Shown: positions 42,556 through 51,895 of the stretch, piece after piece | Layout: each line of letters opens with the position of its first letter | Numbering within the stretch: position 1 is the first letter of the stretch | From: G963665495 sp963667575 | GTDB taxonomy: Bacteria > Desulfobacterota > Desulfovibrionia > Desulfovibrionales > Desulfovibrionaceae | Assembly (NCBI GenBank): GCA_963667575.2 | Contig: CAXXHY010000002.1 | Location: 6,870-70,869 of the forward strand | Reading direction: 5' to 3' | Length of the DNA stretch: 64,000 bases | Program-made: the position numbers and the translations under genes | The notes under the pieces: model-generated | What the model was told of the DNA's origin: nothing | Databases searched by the model: none | The model's input: only the letters and a program-made list of their open reading frames with translations

Positions 42556-43548
42556 TCATCTGGCCCCGGCATTGAGAAGCAATTTGAAGAATTGTTCCAC
42601 GTATTTGCCGGAGACAACCTCGCGCAACAGGAAAAAAGGCGGCTGATCCAGGAGGAATTCCGCTGTAAAGGCCAGAAAAATATCATGGGAAAGAGCCCGC
42701 AGAATAGGCTCCACCTGGCGGTCCGCAAGTTTGGCGCGCACGGACTCGGGCAGGTCCCCCATGCGGCAGGCCACGGGCCGTTTGTCGTAGATTTCGCAGC
42801 GTCCGTCTTCGGAAAGCGGACACCAGGAAGCGGCCTCTGGTTCGCGCGCGCGCACCATGACCTCGAAGCGTTCCTCGCTGCTGAGCATGGTGTTCATGGC
42901 GTATTGCAGGTGCACGGCTTCGATGAAGCTGAGACGCGTATCGCCCCGGCAGCAGACCGTGCTGTCCCGTCCGCAGCGCGGCGTCTCCTTGGGGATGGCC
43001 TCTTCGATGAGCATGACCAGCCCCTTGAGATCCTGAAAAAAGGACCCCAGATCCACGGCATGCTTGAACTCCAGTGTGGGCTCGCGGACGGTCAGCTTGG
43101 GCTGCAGCTTGCCGTATTTCACCACCGTACGCCATTGCACGAAATTAGTCGGTTTGGAGCGCAGCGAACGCAGCACCCGGTCCGCTTCCTTGCGGTTCAG
43201 TCCGCGGCGCAGCAGATAGGAGTTGAGTACGGTGCCCGTACGTCCGAGACCGTGGCGGCAATGGATGAGCACTTTTTTGCCCAGGTAGCGGGCCTCGTCC
43301 AGCCAGTCCAGGGCCTTTTCCAGAGCCTCCAGCCGGGGCGCGTCCTCGTCGTCTATGGGCAGGTAGAAAACCTCGAACCCGTGCTTGCCTTCGAGTTCGT
43401 GCAGGTCCGTGAATTCGGCGCAGAGGTTGAGGATGGCGTTGATCCCCTGTTCCCGGATGCTGTCCAGCTGCGCGTAGGACATGGGCGCGGCGCCCACGGC
43501 CAGGTCTTCGAACACCCAGGTCAGCGTATAGGCGTACTGCGAGCTCAT
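42556..43548 (-). CDS. Dual-specificity phosphatase fused to a YkgJ-type CxxCxxxC domain
   Basis: 330 residues from the ATG at 43548, which overlaps the stop of the upstream gene as ATGA, so translation is coupled. Residues 1-160 are a dual-specificity/tyrosine phosphatase domain with the P-loop LIHCRHGLGRTGTVLNSYLL (Cys and Arg present) and the general-acid region IDDEDAP. The C-terminal half has CGRDSTVCCRGDTR and WCPLSEDGRCEIYDKRPVAC, the Cys pattern of putative zinc/iron-chelating YkgJ-like domains. The protein may remove phosphate from the PEP-synthase-like partner or another protein. Substrate unknown. Confidence 0.8.
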   Translation of the reverse strand: MSSQYAYTLTWVFEDLAVGAAPMSYAQLDSIREQGINAILNLCAEFTDLHELEGKHGFEVFYLPIDDEDAPRLEALEKALDWLDEARYLGKKVLIHCRHGLGRTGTVLNSYLLRRGLNRKEADRVLRSLRSKPTNFVQWRTVVKYGKLQPKLTVREPTLEFKHAVDLGSFFQDLKGLVMLIEEAIPKETPRCGRDSTVCCRGDTRLSFIEAVHLQYAMNTMLSSEERFEVMVRAREPEAASWCPLSEDGRCEIYDKRPVACRMGDLPESVRAKLADRQVEPILRALSHDIFLAFTAEFLLDQPPFFLLREVVSGKYVEQFFKLLLNAGAR

Positions 43549-46067
43549 TTGCCTTCCACCAGTTGCCGCGTGCTTTCCAGAAATGTGTCCGCCATGTCCA
43601 GAGCCTCCTGCGTACCGCTCAGGGTGATGTCCATGAGCCGCGAACGGGCGATGATGCGTCCGAGAAAATAGAGTTTGCGCTGCAGCACGGCTTCCTTGTC
43701 GGGCGGATGCGTGGCGTCGAGCATATCCCCGATGATGGAGACCGAAAATCCGTACTCTTCCAGCAAACGGTTCAGAAAGACCAGCCGTGACTGGCGCTGC
43801 TCCATATTGCCTCCGCCGCCCTTGAAACGAAAATTGATGTAATTGGTCCGGGTGTTTTCGCCGCACAGACAATCCAGTACGGAAAAATGGTAGCCGAAGC
43901 GCAGCATCAGGTGCAAATAGTCCTCGCCCACGATCACATAACTGGCCAGAAATTTTGCGTCTTTGCTGAACACCCCGGCGCTGATGGAGTCGAACTGCTC
44001 CCAGTCCATGTGCTGCAGATCATCGGACCAGGGAATGTCCGGCGAGGTGAATCCCTCCCAGAAGGACCACATGGAGGTATTGCGGATGTCGTCGGGCTGC
44101 AGTTCGTTTTTTTCCAGGGCTGCTTCGAACACGCCGCCGCCCAGATCCAGCAGGTAAAAGACCACGGGCAGGTCGCAGGTCAGTTTCATGGCCCGGCCCA
44201 GTCCGCGCCCGCCCTTGTCCACCAGTGAAAACATCTCGGCCACGGCCTTTTCATGGGTAAAACGCGTAATGTCGTGCAGGGATTTGCAGCCCTGCGGATT
44301 GAAAACCTCGGCGGACGGATTGGTCAGGTTGAGTTCCATCAGGTACGGGGTGATGGCGGCCAGGCGGTCAGCGGCAGGTCCCTTGATCCGCGGCGTTTCC
44401 TGCGACCCCTTGAGCAGGGATGCGACCCTGCCTTCGAACACCAGACCGCGCCTGGCGTCCACAGTGACGTCCGCGCCTTCGGGAAATCGGGCAAAGATAT
44501 TGTCCACGCCGGAAAGCACCGGCAGTCCGCGCGCACGGGCTATGGAGGCGAAATGAGAAGCGCGCGAGCCGGTCTGCGAGATGACGGCGGAAAGACGCGG
44601 CAGCGCCAGGGCCAGGTCCGGCCAGAGATAGGGTGTGACGGCCACGCTGTGCTCGGGCAATGTCGCCAGGTCGGCCACGCGGCGGACATGAACTATCCGC
44701 CCGAAACCCACGCCGGAAGAAGCCCGTACGGCGGCCTGGTCCAGCAGCCGTTTTCCGGGACCAGTCATGCCGTGTTGTCCGGAGTCGGTTTCGCCGGGGT
44801 CTTCGCTGACATGCGCCCGTGATTGCAGAATATGCGGGTTGCCCTGCAGGTCCAGGGCCCATTCGATGTCCTGAGGCGCTTCGAACAGGGCTTCCAGTTC
44901 CATGGCCCAGGAGGCCAGCTGCAAGGCCTGTCTGGGGGTGAGCAGGGCCGGGAGGGGCATATTGTCCGCGGGGTTGCGTTCGTCCCATTGCAGGGGCTCC
45001 AGTTCCGGGCCCCGGCTGAAACAATAAATCCGGCTTTGCGCGCGACCGGACACCAGCGCCTCGCCCGAGTTGTCGGCTTCCTGGTCCGTGGCAATGGCGT
45101 GAATGCTCAGCATACCCTGCAGGGTCTGCGTACGGTCCTGGTCTTTGGAGTAGATGACCCCGGCGGAGCGGGTCCGGAGCATGGGCATCAGCAGCACGGC
45201 CATGGGCGCTTCGTCGTCCGCCAGCCCGTGCAGAATGCGATAGACCAGCGCATGGGGCGCGTATTTGGACGCCAGCACCTGCTTGTAGGCCTGGTCGATG
45301 TCTTCGGATTTGACGTGCAGCAGGCTTTTGTACTGCCCGGCAAAGGAGATGGCGCCGTCCTCGGCGCGTGCGGAACTGCGTACTGCCAGCAGACCGCTGG
45401 TGCCCTTTTGCGCGCACAGCCCGGCAACGGCGGCGGCCATGTCGCGGCGCAGCAGTTCGGGTGTTTCCGCATCCAGGATCAGTGCCTGCAGCTGTTGGGA
45501 GAGCTTGCCGAGCTCCTCGGGGCTGGAAAGCCGGACCTGCCGCAGGAGCTGGTCCACGCGCGGGCGCAGTCCCGAAGCTTCCATGAAATAGGCGTAGGCG
45601 CTGGTGGTGGCCACCAGGCCCGGTGGAATGTTGATTTTGGTGTGTTGCAGGGCCTGGGCCAGATGCACGGCCTTGCCTCCGGCCAGATCCGGATGTTCGG
45701 TGGCCTGTTCCAGCGGAATGATGAAGGTGGGCGCGGGCTCCGGATAGTCCAGATCCAGTCCCATGCGTACGTAGAAGGTGATTTTGCGGTGGTATTCGGC
45801 CAGGTCCATGTAACTGGAGGGATTCATGGCCTGCAGCTGCTGCACCAGCTGGCCGGTGATGTCGCAAAGGCGGTCGCACAACCAGGCGATTCGGGTCCAG
45901 TCCGCGTATTCCTGACCAAAGTGAATCTCTTCCAGCTCCGCGATCAGCTGCAGACTGGCCTCGTCCAGGCGCAAGAGCTTGCGAAAGGCGTCGTACTTCG
46001 AACGCAGCAGGGCGCCGGGCGCAAAGACCTGATAGGTCCAGTGCTTGAAAAGCTGGGAAATGTTCAC
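43545..46067 (-). CDS. PEP synthase/pyruvate phosphate dikinase-like protein with novel C-terminal domain
   Basis: 840 residues. Residues about 125-445 are the PEP/pyruvate-binding ATP-grasp domain (GGKAVHLAQALQ, LAVRSSARAEDGAISFAGQY). The swivelling phosphohistidine domain (about 465-545) keeps its His in SQTGSRASHFASIARARGLP. The normal C-terminal PEP-binding TIM barrel is absent. In its place is a domain of about 290 residues with TNYINFRFKGGGGNMEQRQS that I do not recognise. Such proteins could autophosphorylate a His and pass phosphate on, not make PEP. It lies between a receiver protein and a phosphatase with overlapping ends. Confidence 0.8.
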   Translation of the reverse strand: MNISQLFKHWTYQVFAPGALLRSKYDAFRKLLRLDEASLQLIAELEEIHFGQEYADWTRIAWLCDRLCDITGQLVQQLQAMNPSSYMDLAEYHRKITFYVRMGLDLDYPEPAPTFIIPLEQATEHPDLAGGKAVHLAQALQHTKINIPPGLVATTSAYAYFMEASGLRPRVDQLLRQVRLSSPEELGKLSQQLQALILDAETPELLRRDMAAAVAGLCAQKGTSGLLAVRSSARAEDGAISFAGQYKSLLHVKSEDIDQAYKQVLASKYAPHALVYRILHGLADDEAPMAVLLMPMLRTRSAGVIYSKDQDRTQTLQGMLSIHAIATDQEADNSGEALVSGRAQSRIYCFSRGPELEPLQWDERNPADNMPLPALLTPRQALQLASWAMELEALFEAPQDIEWALDLQGNPHILQSRAHVSEDPGETDSGQHGMTGPGKRLLDQAAVRASSGVGFGRIVHVRRVADLATLPEHSVAVTPYLWPDLALALPRLSAVISQTGSRASHFASIARARGLPVLSGVDNIFARFPEGADVTVDARRGLVFEGRVASLLKGSQETPRIKGPAADRLAAITPYLMELNLTNPSAEVFNPQGCKSLHDITRFTHEKAVAEMFSLVDKGGRGLGRAMKLTCDLPVVFYLLDLGGGVFEAALEKNELQPDDIRNTSMWSFWEGFTSPDIPWSDDLQHMDWEQFDSISAGVFSKDAKFLASYVIVGEDYLHLMLRFGYHFSVLDCLCGENTRTNYINFRFKGGGGNMEQRQSRLVFLNRLLEEYGFSVSIIGDMLDATHPPDKEAVLQRKLYFLGRIIARSRLMDITLSGTQEALDMADTFLESTRQLVEGK

Positions 46068-46095
46068 GGCGCGGACTCCTTGCCCCGAAGGGCGC

Positions 46096-46455
46096 TCAGG
46101 ATGCCAGGATGCTTGCCACCTTGTTTTCCAGTTCGTCCTTGTCCACGGGTTTGACGCAGTATTCCCCGGCGCCGAGTTTCAGCGAATCCCGTGCCGTTTC
46201 CAGGGTGGGATAGCCCGTGAGCATCAGGGCTTTGAGTTCGGGATGTCCCTTTTTCATTTCCGCCAGAACTTCCACCCCGGTCATCTTGTTCAGCTTGATG
46301 TCCAGAATGGCCAGGTCGGGCTTCTGTTTTTTGACAAAGGCAATGGCCTTTTCCTCGTCGGTGAAGGATTTGACCGTGTGCCCCTTGCGTTCGAGGATCC
46401 GTTTGATCAGAACGCCCGCGTCCGATACGTCGTCCACTACAATGATGGTTGCCAT
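46096..46455 (-). CDS. Stand-alone response regulator receiver
   Basis: 119 residues from the ATG at 46455. It is one receiver domain: TIIVVDDVSDAGVLIKRILE, phospho-acceptor Asp in DLAILDIKLNKMTGVEVL, Thr in ALMLTGYP and Lys in CVKPVDKDEL. No output domain is present, so it must act by binding a partner. The gene order histidine kinase, receiver, PEP-synthase-like protein points to the latter as its target. Confidence 0.9.
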   Translation of the reverse strand: MATIIVVDDVSDAGVLIKRILERKGHTVKSFTDEEKAIAFVKKQKPDLAILDIKLNKMTGVEVLAEMKKGHPELKALMLTGYPTLETARDSLKLGAGEYCVKPVDKDELENKVASILAS

Positions 46456-46687
46456 GGTGATGTGTCCTGTTTTTCGGGGCTCAGAATTTTTTTGCCAGGC
46501 CAGACAGCAAAAAATCAAAAATTTTCAAACTCGGATTCGTTCCGTTTGAGCTCCAATGGTGCTTTCAATCGTTGCATCTCATCTTTTGCCTTCTGAGCGG
46601 CAGGTCCGCAAAGCCCGGAACAAGGCGGATGTGCCTGCAGCCCTGAGCCGGAAAAGGGCCGGGGCAATATCCCCAAACAAGCCCGTT

Positions 46688-48283
46688 CTATCCTGCCGGT
46701 TCGTGCTCCAGGGGGAGTTCCACCAGGATCATGACGCCGGGGCCGGGGGTGCTTTGGATTTTCGCATTCCGCAGTCTGTCCAGGAGCTGATTGCGCAGCT
46801 TCTGGGGCGCCGGGCTTTTGGCCACGATGGTGCCTCCGTGGTCTTCGATGATGCCGAAGGTGACGGACAACCCCAGCCCCGTGCCCTTGTTAACGGGTTT
46901 GGTGCTGAAAAAGGGGTCGAAGATCTTTTTCAGGTTTTCCTTGCTGATGCCTTCGCCGATGTCCACCACCCAGGCCCGGACCACATGCACCTTGATGTCC
47001 AGGCGGGTGCTGACCAGAATGCCTCCCGAAGCGTTGTTCAGGGCGTCGCGCGCGTTGTGCATCAGGTTTATCCAGACCTGCTTCAGCTTCTCGGGATCAC
47101 CGTATATCACGGGCATGCGGTCGTCCAGGTCCGTAAAGATCTCCACGCCGTCCAGGGAGTAGGTATGCTTGACCAGATTGATGGCTTCCATCAGGGAATT
47201 GTTGAAGCACATCTCCTGTTTGGCGCTTTCGGACTGGCGCGAGAACCCCAGCAGGTCGGCGACGATCTTGCGGCAGACCTTGGCCTGTTTTTCGATGATG
47301 GCCAGGTCTTCGTGTATCTGGCTGTCCGCGGGCACGTCTTCCCTGCAGCAGCTGCGCATAGCCGAGAATGACGCCCAGCGGGCGTGTTGATCTCGTGGGC
47401 CCCACGCCGCCGGCCAGCTTGCCCAAAGATTCCATCTTCTGCGCCTGGATCAGCTGTTCCTGCTGCATGGTCAGGGTCTGCTGGGTCTGGGTGAGTTCGT
47501 CGATCATGCACTGCAGCCGCTGGGAAAGAAAATCAAAGGTGATGCCCAGGTCATTGATCTCGTCGCCTTCCCCCAGGTTGAGCTGCTCCATACGCAGGTA
47601 TCTGCATGGCGAGGCGTAGTTGTCCTCCAGGTCTTCCAGAAAATCCAGGGCCAGTTCCTCGGCCTGGGCGCGCAGCTTTTCCACCCGGCGGGTAACGTGC
47701 CCGGCAAAGACCGTACTGACGAAAACGGCCAGCACCATCACGCCCGCAGTGGTGCCCATGATGGCCCAGACCAGCCGTCGGACCTGGTCCAGAATGGGCC
47801 GGCGCGAAAAGACCGAGGCGTACGAGTCCCACGGAGTCCCCGGCGACTATCACGGGCGCGGCGATGTCGTAGATGTAGTCGCCTTTGCTTTCCAGCAGCA
47901 GAATGGGCGATTCGTTGGGATGGGCCTTGGTGTGCGAGCGTGAGCAGATCCTGTGGAAAACCGCCGTGAAACGAATGGGCCAGCACCACATCGGTGTTGT
48001 CCAGCACCAGCGCGTATTCGACACCCTGTTCGGTGACCACGCTCTGATCCACCAGATTCTTGAGGCGCAGCAGGTCCCGGGCCAGCATGGGATCCACGGC
48101 GCGTGCCGCCAGATTGCGCGACAGGGCCAGGCCGCGTTGTTTGTTTTCGGTCACCAGGGTTTTGGCCACCATCTGGCTGACGATGACGGCCGAGAGCACG
48201 CCCACGAACAGCACAATGGCCGATGAGCCCAGGGCGATCTTGGTGCTGAAGGAGAACCGGGAAAAGAAGCGTATGGCGGTCAT
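46688..48283 (-). CDS. Membrane histidine kinase (broken by about five apparent frameshifts)
   Basis: Across frames the protein is continuous. N-terminal anchor KIALGSSAIVLFVGVLSAVI, a periplasmic sensor (LARDLLRLKNLVDQSVVTEQ, KGDYIYDIAAPVIVAGDSVG), a second membrane segment with HAMP (GVMVLAVFVSTVFAGHVTRR), HisKA, then HATPase (WINLMHNARDALNNASGG, NKGTGLGLSVTFGIIEDHGG). The H box (expected HEINTPLGVILGYA) is scrambled by shifts. Shifts lie near 47935, 47800, 47400, 47385 and 47345; those near 47390 look like extra G or C in short runs. The start overlaps the stop of the PhnD-like gene as ATGA. Sequencing error is the likely cause. Confidence 0.75.
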
Positions 48284-49215
48284 CGGATCAGCCCCTGTCC
48301 GCGGAGTTCGTCAACCAGGGTGCGCACGGCGTCGAAGTCGGCGTCGCGGCTGGGGATAATGCCGCGGATGTGAGCGGATTCCAGGATATTGCGATTCTGA
48401 GGATCGTCCATGGTCAGGGCGAACATGGCCTGGGCAATGGCCGTACGCGCGGCCGGATCCATGTCCTGGCGCGCGGAATAGACCCAGCTCGGATAGGCCG
48501 GGGTTTCGGCCAGCACCCGGATGTGGCGCAGGTCGATCTTTTTCTGCAGCAGGTCCAGGGTGCCCTTGCGGATGGTACCTATGTCGTAGGCGCCGGCATA
48601 GACGGACAGGACGACCTTTTCCTGCTTGCCCCCTGGTCCGGGCGCGAACATCACTTCCCTGAAGTCTTTGAGGGTGATTCCGTGGCTGATGAACAGCCCC
48701 AGCGGAAACATATAGCCGCCGGCCGAGGCCGGATCCACGGCAATCCAGCGTTTGCCCTTGCAGTCCTGCAGGGTCTGCAGCTCCTTGTTGGCTGTTCTGC
48801 AGATGACCTGACCTTTGAAAAAGGGCTTCCCGGAGGGCTCGACGATCCGGGCAAAGGCCTGGGCACCCATGTCGTGGAGTTTGACGTAGACCAGCGGATT
48901 GGAAAAGGAGATGTCGATCTCGCCGCGGCGGAACATGTTCAGGTGTTCGTCAAAAGTGTCCGGAAAGATCTGGCGGATGGGGATGCCGGTGGTCTGCGTC
49001 AGGTAGGCCACCAGCAGCCGCTGCCGTTCGTAGGAAACCGTGTGCGAATACTGCGGCAGATAGGCGTATGTCAGCGCCGGAGCGGGCTGCTGCGCCACCG
49101 GGTCGGAAAGCCTGGTCAGATCCACATGATAGACGGGTTCGTCCTCGCCGCAGCCCAGACAGCAGAGCACGGCCAGAAGCGCGGCCAGAGCCTGGACCAG
49201 GCGGAGCAGGCGCAT
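48280..49215 (-). CDS. PhnD-like periplasmic binding lipoprotein (sensor partner)
   Basis: 311 residues from the ATG at 49215. A lipoprotein signal (LVQALAALLAVLCCLGC) ends at a lipobox Cys. The body is a phosphate/phosphonate-binding (PhnD/TctC-like) domain: YLTQTTGIPIRQIFP, FRRGEIDISFSNPLVYVKLH, GKRWIAVDPASAGGYMFPLG and YDIGTIRKGTLDLL. There is no ABC permease nearby, and the next gene is a histidine kinase overlapping by four bases. It therefore probably presents a ligand to the kinase, as PhnD-like proteins in other sensor systems do. Confidence 0.85.
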   Translation of the reverse strand: MRLLRLVQALAALLAVLCCLGCGEDEPVYHVDLTRLSDPVAQQPAPALTYAYLPQYSHTVSYERQRLLVAYLTQTTGIPIRQIFPDTFDEHLNMFRRGEIDISFSNPLVYVKLHDMGAQAFARIVEPSGKPFFKGQVICRTANKELQTLQDCKGKRWIAVDPASAGGYMFPLGLFISHGITLKDFREVMFAPGPGGKQEKVVLSVYAGAYDIGTIRKGTLDLLQKKIDLRHIRVLAETPAYPSWVYSARQDMDPAARTAIAQAMFALTMDDPQNRNILESAHIRGIIPSRDADFDAVRTLVDELRGQGLIR

Positions 49216-49374
49216 CAGGCGAACCCTGCGGGGAAAAAAGCTGTCAGTGGTGCGTCGCAAAAGTTCTCCGTCGTGATCACGGAGCGGCCCTTGAGCTGCG
49301 GCCGCTCCGATCAAACTATTCGTATGGTCTGTTCGTCAGCTTTTTTGAAGGCTGGGAGCAAATAACAAAACGCT

Positions 49375-51114
49375 TTACGCTCCGTAACTGTCCAGAACCT
49401 TGATGATGTTCTTGCCCACTGTGGCGCATTGCTCGGCTTTGATGTTGGCCAGGGCCACGCGCAGGGACCACTCCGGCCCGGCAAAGCCGTTGCCCGGCAA
49501 ACAGACCGTGCCGTGTTCGTCGGCCAGGCGGAAGAGAAAGTCCAGGGAATGGCCTTTCATCATCTTGTCGGCGAACGCCTTGTCCTTTTTGGCTTCGGCC
49601 AGTCGTCCGAGGTCGATGAGCGCGTAATAGCGCGAGAGGTTGTCCCCTTTGGGCTCCTCGATGCCCAGGGCTTCGTACAGCGCGGCCCAGCGTTTTTCCA
49701 GAATGTCCATGATGGATTTCTTGTAGGCGAACTGGGTGTCCAGCAATTCGAACAGGGCAAAAAGGCACATGCCGATCTGCTGCGGTCCGGACAATCCGCC
49801 CGTATGGGCCAGAGCCACCTGGCGGGAATCCATTTCCAGCCGTTCGTCAAAAGGAATGTCCCGCGGCTGGGTGGAAGTCAGGCGGTAGCGCATGTCCAGC
49901 AGGGCCTGGTCCTTCTGGGGCAGGGCCTTGATCAGCCTGTCCACCACGTTGTTTTCGTGCACCATGATCACGCCCAAACGCCAGCCCGTGACGCCGAAGT
50001 ACTTGGAAAAGGAGTACACGCCCAGGATGTTCTCGGGCAGGTAGGCGCCGAAGGTGTTGAAGTTGTCCACAAAGCTGGCATAGACCGTGTCCGAGATGAT
50101 CACCATGTTCGGGTTGTCTTTCTTGATGACCTCGGACATCCGCTTCACCGTGTCCGCGTTGAGGGAGACGGAAGTCGGATTGGTGGGATTCACCATGTAC
50201 AGGGCCTTGACCGACGGATCCTTGAGCTTGGCCACTTCCGAATCCGGGATCTGCCAGCCCATGTCCTCGCTGCCCTTGATGTAGACGGTCTTCAGGCCGT
50301 AGTCGGCCAGGGGCGGCAGTTCGAGGTAGGGCGAAAAAATGGGGGTGACGATGGCCACGGTGTCGCCCGGATTGAGGATCTTGTTTTCCTTGAGCGAATT
50401 GAAAATGTAGATCATGGCCGCAGTGGCGCCCTCGGTGGCGAAAAGATGAAACTTTCCTTTTGGGGGCTTGCCGGAAAAGACCACCCGGGCCAGGTATTTG
50501 TTCACAATGGCTTCGGTGACCGGATAGATGCGCGGCGGGTCGGGATAGAAATCGCCCTGGATGCTGTCCACCAGTTCGAAGGCCACTTCGTCCGGATCCA
50601 TGGAGAGTTCGGCCAGGGCGTAGCCCACCGCGGCGTGCAGGAATGTGCCGCCGGGCTTGTCCTGGTTGGCCTCGGTAAAGGCGGCGAGCTTTTTGGCCAG
50701 GCCTTTCTTGGGCACGCGGTAGCCTACGTCCGGGGTGTTGTCCGCGGATTCCTGGGCCGCGAACTGCATGAGCAGGGCAAAGCCGAGGCGTGCGGTGGTG
50801 TTCAGAAAATCCGGATTGCCGCGTCCGGCATTGAGGTAGGAGCAGCCCTTGGTCTGGGCGGCCTTCTTGGCCTTGTCTATGAGCAGATTCTTGATCTCGA
50901 ACGGACTTTCCTCGCTCAGCCCCTTCCAGTCTATGCCGGCCTGCTGCGCGGCCCGGACGGTTTCCGCTCCGGAAAGCCCGAGCAATGCGCCCGCGGCGGG
51001 AATGGACAGCCCCAGCACTGCCACATATTTGAAAAAATCTCTCCGGGTGACAGTACCTTTTCTCGTTTCTTCAGCGAGTTCCTGGACGAACGGATGATGC
51101 TTTTTCTGCGACAT
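49375..51114 (-). CDS. Tat-exported aspartate 4-decarboxylase / aminotransferase (AspD-like)
   Basis: 579 residues; GGGAGGG precedes the ATG. A twin-arginine signal is clear: TRRDFFKYVAVLGLSIPAAG. The fold-type I PLP enzyme follows, with LNAGRGNPDFLNT, MVNPTNPTSVSLN and the PLP Lys in VYSFSKYFGVTGWRLG. Length and pattern match bifunctional aspartate aminotransferase/aspartate 4-decarboxylase. That family is also known to desulfinate cysteine sulfinate to alanine and sulfite. Downstream of DUF169, TauE and membrane-protein genes on the same strand, this points to periplasmic release of CO2 or sulfite. Confidence 0.85.
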   Translation of the reverse strand: MSQKKHHPFVQELAEETRKGTVTRRDFFKYVAVLGLSIPAAGALLGLSGAETVRAAQQAGIDWKGLSEESPFEIKNLLIDKAKKAAQTKGCSYLNAGRGNPDFLNTTARLGFALLMQFAAQESADNTPDVGYRVPKKGLAKKLAAFTEANQDKPGGTFLHAAVGYALAELSMDPDEVAFELVDSIQGDFYPDPPRIYPVTEAIVNKYLARVVFSGKPPKGKFHLFATEGATAAMIYIFNSLKENKILNPGDTVAIVTPIFSPYLELPPLADYGLKTVYIKGSEDMGWQIPDSEVAKLKDPSVKALYMVNPTNPTSVSLNADTVKRMSEVIKKDNPNMVIISDTVYASFVDNFNTFGAYLPENILGVYSFSKYFGVTGWRLGVIMVHENNVVDRLIKALPQKDQALLDMRYRLTSTQPRDIPFDERLEMDSRQVALAHTGGLSGPQQIGMCLFALFELLDTQFAYKKSIMDILEKRWAALYEALGIEEPKGDNLSRYYALIDLGRLAEAKKDKAFADKMMKGHSLDFLFRLADEHGTVCLPGNGFAGPEWSLRVALANIKAEQCATVGKNIIKVLDSYGA

Positions 51115-51232
51115 GCGACCCTCCCTCTGTTGGCATTATAAAGTACCGTATCCATGCCACAGGAAAGAAGTTTCGTCCATGTGCTGTATAGACGGAGAGA
51201 TGCCTGAATCCTGCTTTTGCTCTTTTTTGCCG

Positions 51233-51820
51233 TTACGCCGCAGGATGACTTTCAACAGGGCTTTCCTTGCCGGGCATGCCCAGCTCGGCCCAGCTGCGGG
51301 GTGTTTCTTCCGTCTTGTCCAGGCTTTCCATCAGTTTGGTGTACACGGGAATGCGCAGAAAGCTGACGGCCACACGCAACAGGATGTAGCAGCTCAGAAA
51401 CACGCCCACGTAGCCGAAGGGAAAATCGATGAGCGGGATATTCAGGGATACGTCCGCAAAGCGTTCGTTCATCCAGGCCAGAGCAAAGGGCACGGGCCAG
51501 ACAGAGGCGGTGAACAGGGCGGCGCGGTTGAAAAAGACCCGTCCGTACATTTCATTGGCCAGCTTGTTGGTGGCCAGGTAGCCTTCCTTGTTCTGTTCCT
51601 GAATGGCCCGGATGGAAAGATTGTGCATCTTGATCATCTTGGCGCTCTGCCTGCGGTGCAGGTTGCGGTTCAGCAGGCCCGAAAGGGCCATGGTGGTCAT
51701 GCCCAGCGCCAGGGCGCCGAATGCCAGCGCCAGGGTGCCCAGCCAGTAGCCCAGCAAAGAGTCCGCCGGGATCCGGTAGGCGTAGATCAGAAAGGGGTCG
51801 ATGCTTTGCAGAAAAGTCAT
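51233..51820 (-). CDS. Membrane protein, three segments, EMC3/DUF106-like layout
   Basis: 195 residues. Membrane segment one (LGTLALAFGALALGMTTMAL) is followed by a charged helical region (IRAIQEQNKEGYLATNKLAN) and two more segments (FTASVWPVPFALAWM and FGYVGVFLSCYILLRVAVSF). This order resembles DUF106/EMC3-type proteins, but the resemblance is weak. It sits between TauE and the decarboxylase genes and may be an accessory to the permease. Confidence 0.6.
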   Translation of the reverse strand: MTFLQSIDPFLIYAYRIPADSLLGYWLGTLALAFGALALGMTTMALSGLLNRNLHRRQSAKMIKMHNLSIRAIQEQNKEGYLATNKLANEMYGRVFFNRAALFTASVWPVPFALAWMNERFADVSLNIPLIDFPFGYVGVFLSCYILLRVAVSFLRIPVYTKLMESLDKTEETPRSWAELGMPGKESPVESHPAA

Positions 51821-51895
51821 TGTCTTTCCTTTTGTTTTGCCAGTCCGGGCGGATGGAGGAGTCGGAAACCGCCCGGACCGGCTGAGGTCGTCGAG

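Noticed and set aside
44823..46154. A 443-codon plus-strand frame opposite the PEP-synthase-like gene
   Set aside because: Shadow frame, low-complexity translation and no domain.
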